Positions 1 through 7,164 of a DNA stretch of 64,000 nt are shown piece by piece. The DNA is from Wohlfahrtiimonas sp. G9077. GTDB taxonomy: Bacteria; Pseudomonadota; Gammaproteobacteria; Cardiobacteriales; Wohlfahrtiimonadaceae. The stretch is from the NCBI RefSeq assembly GCF_002252155.1, contig NZ_NEFD01000005.1, positions 1-64,000 on the forward strand, written 5' to 3'. A program made the translations under genes and the position numbers. Below the pieces are notes generated by a model. The model saw nothing but the letters and a program-made list of their open reading frames with translations. It did not search any database and was not told the origin of the DNA. The stretch's first letter is position 1; each line of letters opens with the position of its first letter.

Positions 1-24
1 CTTCAAACTCACCGCTTTTCAGCA

Positions 25-46
25 GCGCCTCGTTCAGAAGAGGTGC
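25..46 (-). other. Hairpin at the start of the left-edge transcript
   Basis: On the minus strand GCACCTC (46-40) can pair with GAGGCGC (31-25), giving a 7-bp stem with one G-U pair and an 8-nt loop. It sits exactly where the transcript from the 49-76 promoter should begin. Such a 5' stem is compatible with a structured leader of a stable RNA operon; nothing more can be said from the sequence inside the window. Confidence 0.45.
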
Positions 47-48
47 TC

Positions 49-76
49 ATTATAGATAAATTCAGAGATGTGTCAA
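49..76 (-). promoter_or_regulatory. Strong sigma70 promoter firing out of the left edge
   Basis: Read on the minus strand there is a perfect -35 TTGACA (71-76), a 16-bp spacer and a perfect -10 TATAAT (49-54), followed by GAGCAC. Consensus hexamers with a GC-containing start region resemble stable-RNA (rRNA or tRNA operon) promoters. The transcript would start near position 42 and leave the window after about 40 nt, so the gene it drives is not visible. The promoter itself is seen directly; the stable-RNA assignment is inference. Confidence 0.7.
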
Positions 77-336
77 CACCCTTTTTCAATTAATTTTAAA
101 CTATTTCACAAAAATGATATTTAACAATAAGATAAAGCATAAAAATAATTGAAATTAATTGTATCAAAGCACGCTGCCCTGCCATTCACCCCTTTATTTG
201 ATGCAATTTTATGGTGAGGAAGCGCGAGTTCTAGCAGGTTCCCCATCATCATTTACGATAATTCTTAACACTTTTTATCCATTTATAACAATCATACTTA
301 CTTTATTAAACAAATAACCTGCTATGATTCTTCGCC
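77..336. other. AT-rich intergenic region with no recognised gene
   Basis: This stretch between the left-edge promoter and the copper-receptor control region is AT-rich and has no convincing open reading frame, tRNA or terminator on either strand. I see nothing in it that I can name; it probably carries upstream promoter elements for both divergent transcripts. Confidence 0.5.
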
Positions 337-365
337 ATTGATTATAAGAATCAATGATCTACATA
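337..365 (+). promoter_or_regulatory. Candidate promoter and inverted repeat before the copper receptor
   Basis: A perfect 7-bp inverted repeat, ATTGATT (337-343) and AATCAAT (349-355), overlaps a possible -35 TTGATT (338-343). A possible -10 TACATA (360-365) follows after 16 bp and coincides with the first TACAnnTGTA operator. Both hexamers are weak matches, so the exact promoter is uncertain, but the geometry would let an operator-bound repressor block RNA polymerase. Confidence 0.35.
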
Positions 366-409
366 TGTAGTCAATTGATTACAGTTGTAGACATGTGGTT
401 ACACTTGTA
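360..409. promoter_or_regulatory. Three phased TACAnnTGTA operators (copper-box / BlaI-CopY-type)
   Basis: TACATATGTA (360-369), TACAGTTGTA (380-389) and TACACTTGTA (400-409) each match the TACAnnTGTA half-site pair bound by the CopY/BlaI/MecI winged-helix repressor family. Their starts are exactly 20 bp apart, close to two helical turns, so three dimers would sit on one DNA face. Small palindromes TCAATTGA (371-378) and ACATGT (391-396) lie between them. The array ends 42 bp before the start codon of the copper receptor. The motif and spacing are seen directly; the identity of the repressor is inference, as no such regulator is encoded in this window. Confidence 0.7.
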
Positions 410-451
410 GTCACACGGCATTCATCATTATTTTTTTGGATATGGTTCAAT

Positions 452-2455
452 ATGAAACAAACACTATTATATACGGCGGTGGCCACACTTCTTTTACAAG
501 GCGCCTACGCACAAGAGACACAACAAACAGAGGCCGTGCAAACACTCGATGACATTCAAGTGATCGCAAAAATCTCTGACCAACCAAATGTGCAAGTGAT
601 CAACCCAAAAGAAGCCATTCAGCCCGTGCCTGCCCAAGATGGTGCTGAATTATTAAAACTCATTCCAAACATGAGCATTGCCAGAAAAGGTGGCGGTGGT
701 GGCGAACCTGTGTTTCGTGGCTTAGGTGGCTCACGTCTTCGCATTTTAAGCAATGATCACATGATCCTTGGCGGCTGCGGTGGTCGTATGGATCCGCCTA
801 CAGCTTATATTTATCCAGAATCCTATGATGAAGTGATTTTCATTAAAGGACCACAAACCGTTTTATATGGCCCAGGCAACATTGCCGGCGTGGCACGCTT
901 TGTGCGCAATGATCGTAAATTTGATGAATTGACCACACAATTTAGTGGCTCACTCTTAGGTGGATCATTTGACCGCATCGAGTCTTATGCCGATGCCATC
1001 ATTGGCACAACATGGGGCTGGGTGCATGCCAATGCCACTTATAATAAATCAAACAACTATAAAGATGGCGCAGGCAATAAAGTTCACTCTAAATATAAAA
1101 GAGAGAGCCAAACACTAGAATTGGGCTTAACACCCACGGAAAATACATTGATTGAATTGGGCTATGATCGCAGCCGCGGCCACACTTATTATGCGGATCG
1201 CAGGATGGATGGCGTCAAATTTGATCGCGACAGCTGGAGAGTGAAGGTCAAACAAGAAAACCTCACCGAATGGCTCACAAAAGTACAGTTTGAATACAGT
1301 CACAATAAAATTGACCATGTGATGGACAACTACTCCTTCCGTGAAGTGATTGGCAAAGGCAAACACAACATGAAAATGTATGCCGTCAGCAATCCTGCTC
1401 GCACCACGCAAACGGCAAAACTCTTTGCAGAATTGGCGTTCGGTGATACACACACCGTTGTGGGCATGGATTGGTTTGCCGATCGTCATAAATTACGCAC
1501 GACTGACATGAAGCCTGCCTTGGGCATGGTGCAAAATTACGAGAACATGCCATATCAATTGAATCAAAAGTTCAAAAACATTGGTGTATTTGCTGAAACC
1601 ACTTGGTACATCAATGATGACAATAAATTGGTGGCCGGTTACCGTCATGATCGCAATGATGCAAAATACAATCCCAATTTTGGTATGGGCGCCAAACTCC
1701 CTGCAAATTTACACAATCAGCGTTACAACTTAGATTCGGCATTCATTCGCTATGAACACGCCATCAATGACTGGACATTGCACGCAGGTTACGGCATGGC
1801 ACAGCGCGCGCCGGATTTCTGGGAACGCAGCCGCGGCAATGGTGCACTGTTATCTAAAGAAACGAACCATGAATTGGATTTTGGCGTGTTGTATCAAACC
1901 GATGAACTAGCCTTCACAACCACCGCATTCATCAGCCACATCAGCGATTATATTTTGATTGATCAAGGCAATGCACGCAACATCAGCGCAGATCGCTACG
2001 GCGCAGAAGCCCAAGTTCAATGGAACTTTGCACCAAACTGGACATTAAGCAGCAGCCTTGCTTATACCCACGGTAAAAACAAAACCGATGGCAAAGCCCT
2101 GGCACAAATTGCCCCATTAGAATGGACCACAGGTTTAAATTGGAGCAATGATCAATTCAGCGCAGGTGCCGTGTGGCGCGTAGTGGATTCACAAAACCGC
2201 TTTGCCAAAAATCAAGGCAATATCTTTGGTGAAGACTCAGGGCCAAGTGCAGGATTTGGCGTGGTCTCTTTAAACGCAGGTTGGAAAATCCGCAAAGAGG
2301 TGACTTTATTGGCAGGTGTTGATAACGTCTTTAATAAAAACTACTCAGAGTTTGTGAGTCGCAGCGCACAAGACACATTAACGTATCAAACACAAAATTT
2401 CCGCGTCAATGAACCAGGGCGCCGCGCTTGGTTGCGTTTGAATGTGAATTTCTAA
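452..2455 (+). CDS. TonB-dependent copper receptor, OprC/NosA family
   Basis: Outer-membrane beta-barrel receptor of 667 residues that probably imports copper into the periplasm. A signal peptide (about residues 1-20, ending AYA) is followed by a TonB box (DDIQVIA), a plug domain with the family signature RGLGGSR...GGC..RMDPPTAY, and a barrel ending in a C-terminal Phe. The copper-binding pattern known from Pseudomonas OprC, CxxxM plus HxM, is present as C109/M113 and H305/M307. ATG 452 is chosen over the upstream in-frame ATG 395 because it starts the signal peptide, has TTTGGA upstream, and leaves the operators at 360-409 outside the gene. A dedicated tonB gene follows after 6 bp. Subfamily assignment is from remembered motifs, not a search. 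Confidence 0.88.
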   Translation: MKQTLLYTAVATLLLQGAYAQETQQTEAVQTLDDIQVIAKISDQPNVQVINPKEAIQPVPAQDGAELLKLIPNMSIARKGGGGGEPVFRGLGGSRLRILSNDHMILGGCGGRMDPPTAYIYPESYDEVIFIKGPQTVLYGPGNIAGVARFVRNDRKFDELTTQFSGSLLGGSFDRIESYADAIIGTTWGWVHANATYNKSNNYKDGAGNKVHSKYKRESQTLELGLTPTENTLIELGYDRSRGHTYYADRRMDGVKFDRDSWRVKVKQENLTEWLTKVQFEYSHNKIDHVMDNYSFREVIGKGKHNMKMYAVSNPARTTQTAKLFAELAFGDTHTVVGMDWFADRHKLRTTDMKPALGMVQNYENMPYQLNQKFKNIGVFAETTWYINDDNKLVAGYRHDRNDAKYNPNFGMGAKLPANLHNQRYNLDSAFIRYEHAINDWTLHAGYGMAQRAPDFWERSRGNGALLSKETNHELDFGVLYQTDELAFTTTAFISHISDYILIDQGNARNISADRYGAEAQVQWNFAPNWTLSSSLAYTHGKNKTDGKALAQIAPLEWTTGLNWSNDQFSAGAVWRVVDSQNRFAKNQGNIFGEDSGPSAGFGVVSLNAGWKIRKEVTLLAGVDNVFNKNYSEFVSRSAQDTLTYQTQNFRVNEPGRRAWLRLNVNF

Positions 2456-2461
2456 TTTGCA

Positions 2462-3220
2462 ATGAAATGGTTAGATGTTGCAGTGCTTGCCATCGTGGCG
2501 GGGGGACATTATTTTGTGATTCAGCATTGGTTCAATGCCAAGGATCATGTCTCCTCATCTGTGCCACTTGCGGGCACTGCACTTGAAGTTGCTTGGTTTA
2601 CGCTGCCAGAAGCCTCCGCGCCTGATTTATCTGTTGATAATACAGCCCTCCCCCAGGACAACAGTCAGGCACCGGAACTTCTGGCAGTGCAAAGCTCGCT
2701 AGATGATACCTTTACTGTCGAACAAAAGCCACAAAAGTTAAAAGAAATTCAACAAATTGACGCACCAAAACCCGAGATCTCCACGCCATTATCGCAAGCA
2801 ATGCCCGCAGAAAATGTACGATCTACAAAAAAACCAACCGTCAAAAAACCCAATGCAAAACCGATGGGTAAACCCACCGGCACAGGCACGCGCAATACAC
2901 AAACAGTCAATGGTGGCGGCAATGGTACACAGTTTTCGCCGCCCTCTCATCAAGGCGCTGCCCTTGGCAATCGCCGCCCAAAATATCCGGAGCAATCCCT
3001 ACGCAGAAAAGAGCAAGGCCGCGTCACATTGATTGCCCACGTTCTGCCTTCTGGCAAAGCAAGTCATGTTTCCATCAAACACAGTAGCGGATTTACGCGC
3101 CTAGACAATGCAGCGCAAAAAGCGGCGGAAAAATACAATTATCGCCCGGCAATGCAACATGGCCAACCGATTGCCTATGATTACATCTTTACCATCACAT
3201 TTTCCATTCAACAAAAATGA
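2462..3220 (+). CDS. tonB: TonB family energy transducer
   Basis: A 252-residue inner-membrane-anchored, periplasm-spanning protein that should pass proton-motive energy to the adjacent copper receptor. It has an N-terminal membrane segment (about residues 5-24), a long low-complexity linker rich in Pro, Lys, Gln and Gly, and a C-terminal TonB domain (about 170-250) starting with PKYPEQSLRRKEQG and containing the typical G-V-...-SSG-...-LD-AA pattern. It starts 6 bp after the receptor stop without a clear ribosome site, suggesting translational coupling. No exbB or exbD is nearby, so it must share an ExbBD pair encoded elsewhere. Confidence 0.88.
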   Translation: MKWLDVAVLAIVAGGHYFVIQHWFNAKDHVSSSVPLAGTALEVAWFTLPEASAPDLSVDNTALPQDNSQAPELLAVQSSLDDTFTVEQKPQKLKEIQQIDAPKPEISTPLSQAMPAENVRSTKKPTVKKPNAKPMGKPTGTGTRNTQTVNGGGNGTQFSPPSHQGAALGNRRPKYPEQSLRRKEQGRVTLIAHVLPSGKASHVSIKHSSGFTRLDNAAQKAAEKYNYRPAMQHGQPIAYDYIFTITFSIQQK

Positions 3221-3243
3221 TTCGGTGAAAATGCAGGACATAA

Positions 3244-3270
3244 AAAAACCTCATCATGGATGAGGTTTTT
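3244..3270. terminator. Bidirectional terminator between tonB and tsaB
   Basis: A perfect 12-bp stem, AAAAACCTCATC (3244-3255) and GATGAGGTTTTT (3259-3270), closes on a 3-nt loop and has T-runs on both strands. It serves the converging tonB and tsaB transcripts. Confidence 0.9.
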
Positions 3271-3273
3271 CAT

Positions 3274-3990
3274 TTATTTCTCGTCTTTTTGTGCCCGCTG
3301 GGCTTTTTGCTCTTCCACCGTCAGTGCGATGTTGTTACGCAAATAACTCGGTGAGATTTGATCTGCATGTAATCCCATGCCATTTTCTAAATCTTCAATG
3401 GCCAGCAGCGCCACTTCGCCGGCGCGTGGGTAAACATTTTTCTCAATCAACTCAGGGGATAATGCTTCCACCCAATTTGGTGCCACATCCCAGCCATTCC
3501 CTGCGCCAATGATGTTGCCTAAACCCACAATACCACTGAAGTTTGGAATGTCTGTAATTGGCGTCACCGCTTCAGGCAGCACCGTCACCACTTGTTTATT
3601 CTCTAAACGGTAAACACCCCAATACACTTCCTTCATTTTGGCATCTAGCATCACAAGCACGGTGCGATCAGGATGCGTATCGAGCACTTGCTGCGCCATG
3701 GCCATCAATGAAGAAACCGGCACGATCGGTAAATCCAGCGCCGCACCAATGCCTTGCATAAAGGCACAAGCCACACGCAATCCCGCAAAGCTGCCAGGAC
3801 CCGCCCCAAAGGCAAGTCCCGTCAACTCTTTGATGTCAACTTCTGCTTCTTTCATCACCTCATCCACCATGGGTTTTAACAACTCAATGTGTTTACGAGG
3901 TGCCACTAAGTAGCGCTCAATCAATTCACCTTCAACGTAAAGCGCAGCAGAACAAGCTTCTGTGGAGGTATCAATGGCTAAAACTTTCAC
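3274..3990 (-). CDS. tsaB: tRNA t6A biosynthesis protein TsaB
   Basis: Non-catalytic ASKHA-fold partner of TsaD in the cytoplasmic TsaBDE complex that makes N6-threonylcarbamoyl-adenosine at position 37 of ANN-reading tRNAs. The 238-residue length is normal. Family signatures are the N-terminal IDTSTEACSAAL and GAGPGSFAGLRV around residues 67-80. Translation begins at GTG 3990, which overlaps the stop of the upstream zinc-finger gene by 4 bp (GTGA), so the two are translationally coupled. It is the last gene of the ettA cluster. Confidence 0.93.
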   Translation of the reverse strand: MKVLAIDTSTEACSAALYVEGELIERYLVAPRKHIELLKPMVDEVMKEAEVDIKELTGLAFGAGPGSFAGLRVACAFMQGIGAALDLPIVPVSSLMAMAQQVLDTHPDRTVLVMLDAKMKEVYWGVYRLENKQVVTVLPEAVTPITDIPNFSGIVGLGNIIGAGNGWDVAPNWVEALSPELIEKNVYPRAGEVALLAIEDLENGMGLHADQISPSYLRNNIALTVEEQKAQRAQKDEK

Positions 3991-4163
3991 TGTTCATCAT
4001 CCATCGTATAGACGTCGCCACAATATGGACAACTGACAGAACCATCCGCATTCAAAGCCAAATAAACGCGCGGATGTAAATTCCACACATCTACATTCTC
4101 TGGCGGACAACAGACAATCACTTCTCTATTCTCTACATGATGAGTCTCAGGATGAGCTTTCAT
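3987..4163 (-). CDS. Small zinc-finger (CHCC-type) protein
   Basis: A 58-residue gene encoded between ettA and tsaB: it starts at ATG 4163 behind GGGAGA, ends at TGA 3987-3989, and overlaps the GTG start of tsaB by 4 bp. Cys18/Cys19, His30, Cys45 and Cys48 give the C-x-H-x-C-x2-C arrangement of the zf-CHCC family, which also includes the mitochondrial complex I subunit NDUFS6. The cytoplasmic role is unknown. Its tight coupling to tsaB suggests co-expression, while the family link to complex I is only suggestive given the nuo operon elsewhere in this window. Confidence 0.82.
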   Translation of the reverse strand: MKAHPETHHVENREVIVCCPPENVDVWNLHPRVYLALNADGSVSCPYCGDVYTMDDEQ

Positions 4164-4193
4164 TCGATATCTCCCTTAGATTAGCTGGATTAA

Positions 4194-5861
4194 TTAACGA
4201 GAAATTGGTTTATATTTCAAACGATGAGGTTGATCCGCATCCATGCCTAAGCGACGTTTACGATCCACTTCATAATCTGCATAGTTCCCTTGGAACCATT
4301 CAACGTGTGAGTTACCTTCAAACGCCAAGATGTGTGACGCCACGCGATCTAGGAACCAACGGTCATGCGAGATCACCACAACACAGCCTGCAAAGGCTAA
4401 GATGGCATCTTCAAGGGCACGCAATGTTTCAACGTCTAAGTCATTCGTCGGTTCATCGAGGAGAATGACGTTGCCGCCAGAGCGCAATACTTTGGCTAAA
4501 TGCACACGGTTGCGTTCACCACCAGATAAATCCTTGATGAATTTTTGTTGATCAGAACCTTTGAAATTAAAACGACCACAATATGCGCGAGATGGGATTT
4601 CATATGTACCCACACGAATGATGTCTTGGCCTTCTGAGATCTCTTCCCATACAGTTTTGCTGCCATCTAACGTATCACGGCTTTGATCCACGTACGCCAA
4701 TTTAACAGTATCACCCACGCGGAATGTACCTTCATCTGGTTGCAATTGACCGGTCATTAATTTAAAGAGTGTGGATTTACCCGCACCATTTGGACCAATC
4801 ACGCCCACGATGCCACCGCGTGGCAAGTTAAAACTTAAGTTTTCATACAACAATTTATCACCAAAGGCTTTGGCAACATCTGTGGCTTCGATCACCAATT
4901 CACCCAAACGAGGACCGGCTGGAATATAAATTTCCATCGTCTCATTACGTTTTTGGAACTCTTGGCTTTCAAGCTCTTCAAAGCGCTGAATACGTGCTTT
5001 AGATTTCGCTTGACGACCTTTGGCATTTTGACGAACCCATTCAAGCTCTTGCTTCAACGTTTTTGCAAAAGCTTCTTCTTGTTTTTGTTCCGTCTCTAAA
5101 CGTTTATTCTTTTGCTCTAACCAGTTAGAGTAGTTGCCTTCCCATGGAATACCATGTCCGCGGTCAAGCTCTAAAATCCAGCCAGCAACGTTGTCTAAGA
5201 AGTAACGGTCATGCGTCACCGCCACAACAGTACCCGGATAATCGTGCAAGAAACGCTCTAACCATGCCACAGATTCCGCATCTAAGTGGTTCGTTGGTTC
5301 ATCGAGCAATAACATGTCAGGCTTTGACAATAATAATTTACACAAAGCCACACGGCGTTTTTCACCACCGGATAAAACCGTCACATCGGCATCCATTGGT
5401 GGCAAGCGAAGGGCATCGGCAGCAATTTCTAATTGGCGTTCTAACGCATGGCCATCCACCGTGCTTAAAAAAGATTCCAACTCTGCTTGTTTAGAAGCCA
5501 ATGCATCAAAATCCGCATCGGGTTCAGCATATGCAGCATACACTTGATCTAACGCAGCCAAGGCTTCTTTGATGGGACCAAGGGCTTGCTCTAAGTTACC
5601 GCGAACGTCTGTGGTTTCATCTAATTGTGGTTCTTGGGCCAAATAACCAATTTTAATGCCCGTTTGTGGACGCGCTTCACCTTGGAACTCTTTATCCACA
5701 CCTGCCATGATCTTCAATAATGTGGATTTACCTGCACCATTGAGACCTAAAATACCGATTTTTGCACCCGGGAAGAAAGATAAAGAAATATTTTTTAAAA
5801 TTTCTCTCTTCGGTGGGACAATTTTGCTTACACGATTCATCGTATAGATAAACTGCGCCAT
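4194..5861 (-). CDS. ettA: Energy-dependent translational throttle protein EttA (ABC-F ATPase)
   Basis: Soluble ABC-F protein of 555 residues, the usual EttA length, that binds the ribosomal E site and gates entry into elongation according to ATP/ADP ratio. Two nucleotide-binding domains are intact: Walker [10 protein letters not shown] (39-47) with LSGGEKRRV and [11 protein letters not shown], then GPNGAGKST (about 355-363) with LSGGERNRV and [11 protein letters not shown]. There are no membrane segments. AAGGAAAG lies upstream of the ATG. It heads a three-gene minus-strand cluster, 30 bp before the zinc-finger gene. Confidence 0.95.
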   Translation of the reverse strand: MAQFIYTMNRVSKIVPPKREILKNISLSFFPGAKIGILGLNGAGKSTLLKIMAGVDKEFQGEARPQTGIKIGYLAQEPQLDETTDVRGNLEQALGPIKEALAALDQVYAAYAEPDADFDALASKQAELESFLSTVDGHALERQLEIAADALRLPPMDADVTVLSGGEKRRVALCKLLLSKPDMLLLDEPTNHLDAESVAWLERFLHDYPGTVVAVTHDRYFLDNVAGWILELDRGHGIPWEGNYSNWLEQKNKRLETEQKQEEAFAKTLKQELEWVRQNAKGRQAKSKARIQRFEELESQEFQKRNETMEIYIPAGPRLGELVIEATDVAKAFGDKLLYENLSFNLPRGGIVGVIGPNGAGKSTLFKLMTGQLQPDEGTFRVGDTVKLAYVDQSRDTLDGSKTVWEEISEGQDIIRVGTYEIPSRAYCGRFNFKGSDQQKFIKDLSGGERNRVHLAKVLRSGGNVILLDEPTNDLDVETLRALEDAILAFAGCVVVISHDRWFLDRVASHILAFEGNSHVEWFQGNYADYEVDRKRRLGMDADQPHRLKYKPISR

Positions 5862-5991
5862 ATGATTTGCTTTCCTTACTTAAAATAAAACAGTCCACAT
5901 TTTACCCTATTCATTCTAAAAACGCTTGTTTTCCATCCGATCGCGTCAATTGCAGCGCCCATGCATAGATTTTAATGGTCAATCATGGCTA

Positions 5992-6003
5992 TTTTGCGCA
6001 AAA
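5992..6003. promoter_or_regulatory. Perfect palindrome in the ettA-yhiI intergenic region
   Basis: TTTTGCGCAAAA is a perfect 12-bp palindrome between the divergent ettA and yhiI genes, followed by AT-rich DNA with possible -10 elements. It could be an operator for the ABC operon; I do not recognise a regulator that binds it. Confidence 0.3.
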
Positions 6004-6072
6004 AATGATACGTTTATAGTGTTAAAGATTCAAAAATTATCATATAAAAATCAATACACACGGAGGCGTTTT

Positions 6073-7146
6073 ATGCGTTCATCTTTTAGTCCTAAAGCCA
6101 TCTTTGGCATCATTGTTGCAATCGTGATTCTCGCGGCAACATATTGGTATTTTTCTCGCGATGATTTAGAAGGCATTGTGGTCAGCAATGGGCGCATTGA
6201 AGTGACGCCGCTCGACATCTCTACAAAATTACCAGGCCGCATCGCCACCATTTTAGCTGATGAAGGCGATTATGTAGAAAAAGGCGAAGTCGTTGCCATC
6301 ATGCAGCTAGATTCATTAGAAGCACAGCTCAATGAAGCCAAAGCCCATCATCAACAAGCGATTCATCAATCAAACAGCGCTAAAGCCATCATTGCGGCAA
6401 GAGAGAGCGACAAAGCGGCTGCACAAGCGGCTGTTTCTGCCAAACAAAGCCAATTGTATGCTGCTGAACGCAAATTAAAACGCATCAAAACCTTGACGGC
6501 CAAAGGCGCCACAACGGAGCAAGATTTAGACGATCAAGAAGCGTACACCAAAGTTTTACAATCAGAAATTGACACCGCAGATGCCAAAGTACAAGCGGCT
6601 CAATCTGCCATTGAAGCGGCCAAAGCACAATATGTGGCCACAGAATCGCAAATCAAAGCGGCGCAAGCCACCATTGATCGCATTGAAGCGGACATTAAAG
6701 ATGCCAAATTAATCGCCCCTGTGTTTGGGCGCATTCAATATCGCATTGCAGAACCGGGTGAAGTTTTACCGGCAGGCGGCAAAGTGCTCAATTTATTGGA
6801 CCTTTCTAAAGTGAACATGACCTTCTTTTTACCCACCAAAGCCATCATGCCACTTGTGGCCGGTGATCAAGATGGGACAGAAGTGCGCATTGTGTTAGAT
6901 TCTGTGCCTGAATATGTCTTACCTGCACACATCACCTTTATTTCTGCAGAAGCCCAATTTACCCCAAAAACGGTTCAAACCGATGATGAGCGCGAAAAAC
7001 TCATGTACCGCGTGAAAGCCACTTTTGATCCTGAATTATTGCAAAAATATCAAAAATACATCAAAACCGGTGTGACAGGTAAAGCGTACATCAAGTTAAA
7101 TGATGATCAACCTTGGCCTGAAGCCTTGAACATCCATCTATTCTAA
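6073..7146 (+). CDS. yhiI: HlyD-family membrane fusion protein (YhiI-like)
   Basis: A 357-residue periplasmic adaptor anchored by one N-terminal membrane segment (about residues 9-27). It has a biotinyl-lipoyl-like half-motif (GRIATILADEGDYVEKGEVVA), a long Ala/Gln/Lys-rich coiled coil (about 85-210), the second lipoyl half and a beta-barrel domain. ATG 6073 is chosen because GGAGG (6062-6066) precedes it; in-frame codons upstream give unlikely sequence. It is followed by rbbA after 18 bp and yhhJ, the same order as yhiI-rbbA-yhhJ in Escherichia coli, so it probably links an ABC-2 exporter to the periplasm. The substrate is unknown. Confidence 0.88.
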   Translation: MRSSFSPKAIFGIIVAIVILAATYWYFSRDDLEGIVVSNGRIEVTPLDISTKLPGRIATILADEGDYVEKGEVVAIMQLDSLEAQLNEAKAHHQQAIHQSNSAKAIIAARESDKAAAQAAVSAKQSQLYAAERKLKRIKTLTAKGATTEQDLDDQEAYTKVLQSEIDTADAKVQAAQSAIEAAKAQYVATESQIKAAQATIDRIEADIKDAKLIAPVFGRIQYRIAEPGEVLPAGGKVLNLLDLSKVNMTFFLPTKAIMPLVAGDQDGTEVRIVLDSVPEYVLPAHITFISAEAQFTPKTVQTDDEREKLMYRVKATFDPELLQKYQKYIKTGVTGKAYIKLNDDQPWPEALNIHLF

Positions 7147-7164
7147 ACTTGATAAGGAGACAAC

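Noticed and set aside
1-450. DnaA boxes or an origin in the left AT-rich region
   Set aside because: No cluster of TTATCCACA-like 9-mers is present; a single TTATCCATT is not enough.
395-451. Upstream in-frame ATG extending the copper receptor by 19 residues
   Set aside because: It would place the third operator inside the gene and hide the signal peptide; ATG 452 starts a clean signal sequence.
1127-1489. Opposite-strand open frames inside the copper receptor and other long genes
   Set aside because: They lack ribosome sites and family similarity and mirror the codon pattern of the true gene.
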